Below, in pieces: positions 61,420 through 64,000 of a stretch of 64,000 bases of DNA (the stretch's first letter is position 1; every line of letters begins with the position of its first letter). The stretch covers positions 416,971 through 480,970 of the forward strand of contig NZ_RBLJ01000005.1 in assembly GCF_003634575.1 (NCBI RefSeq), in the 5' to 3' direction. The notes under the pieces were generated by a model, which worked only from the letters and a program-made list of their open reading frames with translations, was not told the origin of the DNA and did not search any database. The position numbers and the translations under genes were made by a program. Source of the DNA: Photorhabdus asymbiotica (GTDB taxonomy: Bacteria > Pseudomonadota > Gammaproteobacteria > Enterobacterales > Enterobacteriaceae).

Positions 61420-61629
61420 TTATTCCGGTTGAATATGGTTAGTTATGCGATAAGTACAGCGCCGTGAACCGGTGAGAATATACTCTACTCGTTTAACTTG
61501 AGCTTGAAGTATCTCCTGAAAAACGTTCAACTCAGCGCGACACAAACCCTGGCAGACAGTAGCGGCAGCACAAATGGGGCAGTGGTTTTCTACCAATAAA
61601 ATGGTGCCATATGTCGATATCATCGACAT
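61420..61629 (-). pseudogene. C-terminal remnant of an Fe-S HTH regulator (ArsR/SufR-like)
   Basis: The minus-strand frame carries TILLVENHCPICAAATVCQGLCRAELNVFQEIL..VEYILTGSRRCTYRI, the cysteine-rich C-terminal domain of COG2345-type regulators. The winged-helix N-terminus is absent. Similarity starts right at the palindrome at 61611-61629, so the gene was cut there. Nothing upstream restores it. Confidence 0.6.
61611..61629. repeat. 19-bp palindrome at a truncation point
   Basis: ATGTCGAT-ATC-ATCGACAT. Downstream, ATCGACATA recurs at 61669 and GTGTCGAAA occurs twice (about 61640 and 61711). This could be an operator cluster or the scar of a mobile element. Confidence 0.45.
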
Positions 61630-61736
61630 ATCGTGAACACGTGTCGAAATTTAATGATTTCATCGACATAAGACCTTTGCGTGTTGATGCCGTCAACATA
61701 TACTCACAATGTGTCGAAAAAATAGGAAATATAAAC

Positions 61737-61841
61737 ATGACATGGCAGCCTGATGTTCCCTTTAATGCTATTCCCTTTTCAAGCTTAGTGAGTTTTTATC
61801 AGCTAGCAGTGCCAGTGCTTGGTGTCTTGAATATTGAGTAA
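61737..61841 (+). pseudogene. Possible Fic-protein N-terminal fragment
   Basis: ATG 61737 after TAGGAAATATA opens MTWQPDVPFNAIPF, resembling the N-terminus of Fic/DOC-type proteins (xxWQPDxPFNxLP). It then runs into unrelated sequence and stops after 34 residues. Low confidence because the match is short. Confidence 0.3.
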
Positions 61842-61883
61842 TGACTCATCCACTTTGATTTTATTGAGTCTGGTGTGTGTGTT

Positions 61884-62083
61884 TTACCCTCCATTTTCTT
61901 CAGTGGCATAAGAAAGTACCTCATAACGGGCAATTTCAACATTCACGGATTTGGACTGGCTGCGCAGTTTCGTCAAATTGTTTCGCTTCGTCGTCGCTCA
62001 GTGAGCGCTTTTCGCCTTCTGCTTTAGTGAGAAGGGTGCGTATCTGGGTAGTTAAATCGTCGTAATTTGAGTAATTTTCTCAT
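61884..62083 (-). pseudogene. HK97-type phage major capsid protein N-terminal remnant
   Basis: Minus strand from ATG 62083: MRKLLKLR, then after a frameshift DLTTQIRTLLTKAEGEKRSL and SDDEAKQFDE. After a second shift it reads LRSQSKSVNVEIARYEVLSY and a stop. Together they follow the coiled-coil delta domain of HK97-fold capsids. Two frameshifts and loss of the capsid body mark it as dead. No other gene of that phage is nearby. Confidence 0.55.
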
Positions 62084-62586
62084 GATGTTTTGTGATAGGT
62101 TTTATGTGCTTAAAATATTATTTAACATCATGATAAATAATAAAAAAGTTTCTAAGTTTTAGAGGCTAAACATAGGAAAGCATGAGGATGGCATATTTAC
62201 AAAAGTTTTCATTCACAAAGTGATAAATTTTCACATAGGTTGTTGGTGACATCTGTGAAAAATTCAAATCAATAGTAACGATGATTCCAACAGCAAGAAC
62301 AATGTCTGCAGCAACAATAATACTCTTTCCAGCTATAGCCATAGCCCCTAAAGTTGTTCCAGTAGCTCATGTTATAGCAGCAGTTAGATAAAAACCGTTT
62401 CCATTCGATTTTCTTTTCGAATCATTCACTGGATTTTATTCACGTTCTTATTTGCTTATCTGTGAACTTTGGTATTGTGCAATTTCCAATAATTAAGGTG
62501 GGTACACCTAAATTAGTTTTAGATATCTAAGATATACCCCTTAATCATGCGTTATTGTAAGACTCTATGAAATCTTCAGAAATAAG
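62084..62586. other. Gene-poor stretch, decayed DNA
   Basis: About 500 bp. A minus-strand hydrophobic frame (AIAGKSIIVAADIVLAVGII) around 62240-62350 has no proper start or recognisable family. No RNA gene or intact repeat seen. It continues the remnant patch from 61.4 kb. Confidence 0.4.
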
Positions 62587-62623
62587 AAAAAACCAGTAAT
62601 ATCTGTGTATTACTGGCTTTTTG
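62587..62623. terminator. yicC terminator (bidirectional)
   Basis: AAAAACCAGTAATA paired with TATTACTGGCTTTTT around a short loop, just after the yicC stop. It has T-runs on both strands. Confidence 0.85.
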
Positions 62624-62648
62624 CAATTTTGTGAGAGGCTATGAAATA

Positions 62649-63542
62649 CTATTCAATGTTTTGGATTTGCTCTCTCATCTGTTCAATCAGTACCTTCAAT
62701 TCAATAGCGGAATTAGTGATATCGGCATTAATGGATTTGGATGCAAGCGTGTTAGATTCGCGGTTGAATTCCTGCATCATAAAATCCAGGCGGCGGCCAA
62801 CGGCTTCTTTTTTCTTCAGGATATTGCGGGTTTCTTTGACGTGAGCGTCCAGGCGATCCAATTCTTCTGCTACATCAAGGCGTTGAGCTAGCAGAACTAA
62901 CTCCTGTTCAATACGATTATTTTCAAGCTGTACTTGGGCTTCTTCCAGTTTGGTATGCAGGCGTTCCCGTTGCCATTGCATAATTTCAGGCATCTGTTGG
63001 CGAACTTTGCTGACTTCTTCAGTGACAGCATCCAGACGTTGTTCAATCATCGTTTTGAGTGCGGTGCCTTCGGTTTCACGGCTTTGAATAAAGGCATCCA
63101 GTGTGGTTGTCCAAGTCTTTCAACAGCTGGGGTACTGATAGCATCCAGATCTTGCTCTTCCGCTTGCCCATAACGCCCGGCCAGCCGCAAAATAATCAAC
63201 AGGATCTGATTTCACCTTCATTACTTTGTTGCTTGACCCAATTTTGCTGCATTCACCAATTGTTTTGGCCAAGGTTTTCATTTAAGATGAGTTCACCCTG
63301 AGGCGCGTGAGTCCAGTTCAAAAACGTGGTTACACTCAACTTTTTCCCGGCGAGTCAGGCGGGAACGAATGCGCTCCACGGAACACGGGTTACTAAACTG
63401 TCTGAATTGTTCTGGCAGGCGGATATAATGTCTCTAAATAAGCGGTTTGATTAAACGGGAACGCAGTTCCCAAGCTGCATTTCCCCCAGTTCACTTTTAT
63501 TGATATCTCGCCCGCGCGAAAGCAGTCATACTACCGAATCAT
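62649..63542 (-). CDS. yicC: YicC-family endoribonuclease (5' half disrupted by many indels)
   Basis: From 62649 to about 63105 the minus strand reads clean YicC C-terminus (MIEQRLDAVTEEVSKVRQQMPEIMQWQRERL..VGRRLDFMMQEFNRESNTLASKSINADITNSAIELKVLIEQMREQIQNIE). Upstream the family pattern (IRSMTAFAR, LPEQFRQF, ERIRSRLTR, GELILNE) continues to ATG 63542 but switches frame repeatedly. The span is about 30 nt longer than the 287-codon family expects, almost all as single extra bases repeating a neighbour. Poor sequence is more likely than decay. It pairs divergently with rph as in E. coli. Confidence 0.8.
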
Positions 63543-63604
63543 GATTCCTTCCCATTTAAAACAAAAAGATTAAGGGATTATAACGCTCGTCGTAGATGTA
63601 GGAT

Positions 63605-63632
63605 AGGCATTAGACCCGTTAGGCCGTATAAT
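63605..63632 (+). promoter_or_regulatory. Candidate rph promoter
   Basis: TAGGCA (63605-63610), 16 bp, TATAAT (63627-63632), 38 bp before rph. The -10 is perfect and the -35 weak. Confidence 0.5.
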
Positions 63633-63669
63633 GCGCCTCCAATAATGATTTAACAACGGAGATAACACT

Positions 63670-64000
63670 ATGCGCCCAGCAGGAAGAGCGGCAGAGCAAG
63701 TGCGTCCTATCACTATAACTCGTCATTACACTAAACACGCGGAAGGCTCGGTTCTGGTGGAGTTTGGGGATACCAAGGTGTTATGTAATGCATCCGTTGA
63801 AGAGGGGTTCCCCGTTTCTTGAAAGGTCAAGGACAAGGTTGGATTACGGCTGAGTATGGCATGTTACCGCGTTCTACTCATAGCCGGAATGCTCGTGAAG
63901 CAGCGAGAGGCAAACAAGGCGGGCGTACTATGGAAATCCAGCGTCTGATTGCCCGTTCACTGCGTGCCGCTGTTGATCTGAAAAAATTGGGTGAATATAC
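63670..64000 (+). CDS. rph: Ribonuclease PH, 3' end outside window, one-base frameshift
   Basis: [46 protein letters not shown] is followed by a frame break near 63806-63809. The sequence has GGGG where GGGGG would keep [62 protein letters not shown] in frame, which then runs to the window end. RNase PH is a phosphorolytic exonuclease trimming tRNA 3' ends. The single missing G, next to the indel-rich yicC, suggests a sequence error; a real lesion like E. coli K-12 rph-1 cannot be excluded. GGAGATAACACT precedes the ATG. Confidence 0.85.

Noticed and set aside
62240..62400. Hydrophobic frame resembling a pore-forming or holin segment
   Set aside because: No proper start, stops close upstream, and no recognisable motif.

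Overview
The window is from an enteric gammaproteobacterium, almost certainly Photorhabdus (Morganellaceae). This rests on close similarity of the housekeeping proteins to their E. coli counterparts, moderate-to-low GC, 127-bp ERIC repeats, a P2-like phage-tail locus of the xenorhabdicin/photorhabdicin type, and SAM O-methyltransferases next to the fdo locus. The species cannot be fixed from the sequence alone. It is the dnaA/atp neighbourhood, close to the replication origin, although oriC itself is not visible here.

Left arm (1-8.2 kb, + strand): the end of the ATP synthase operon (atpA partial, atpG, atpD, atpC), glmU and glmS (UDP-GlcNAc supply), then a Zur-box-controlled zinc-stress pair, rpmE2-rpmJ2 (type B L31 and L36).

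8.4-26.7 kb: a P2-like remnant with only the tail module (X, V, W, J, I, H, fibre assembly, FI, FII, E/E', T, U, D, ogr), a CI-type repressor and a serine DNA invertase. Capsid, portal, terminase, integrase and lysis genes are not seen, so it reads as an R-type tailocin. Four hix/gix-like crossover sites, all in one reading frame and with the same central dinucleotide, lie at the start of four alternative tail-fibre C-terminal cassettes. This predicts a multi-way fibre switch. Three TTGT-N12-ACAA-like Ogr boxes precede X, V and FI and tie the late operons to the ogr gene.

26.8-39.6 kb: asd; a small accessory patch (a microsatellite-encoded hydrophobic mini-ORF, a small membrane protein, an hcp pseudogene); then gyrB-recF-dnaN-dnaA on the minus strand, diverging from rpmH-rnpA-yidD-yidC-mnmE. 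The dnaA-rpmH gap carries a perfect DnaA box, nine GATC sites and an rpmH promoter.

39.5-42.4 kb: a GC-richer island directly after an SGI1-attB-like mnmE 3' end. It holds a NotI-family restriction endonuclease gene convergent with a D12-class adenine methyltransferase that carries an N-terminal extension. A small alpha/beta hydrolase follows.

42.8-56.7 kb: selenium-dependent formate oxidation. fdhD diverges from fdoG (in-frame UGA = Sec196) -fdoH-fdoI, and fdhE-selA-selB supply maturation and selenocysteine insertion. Between fdoI and fdhE sits a tandem duplication, each unit holding an ERIC element, a hairpin and an O-methyltransferase gene.

56.8-64 kb: a sulfatase-fold membrane transferase, a PfkB-type kinase, an MFS transporter, a patch of gene remnants (Fe-S HTH regulator, possible Fic fragment, HK97-type capsid fragment), then yicC and rph. 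The 5' half of yicC and the start of rph carry many single-base indels that look more like poor sequence than biology.
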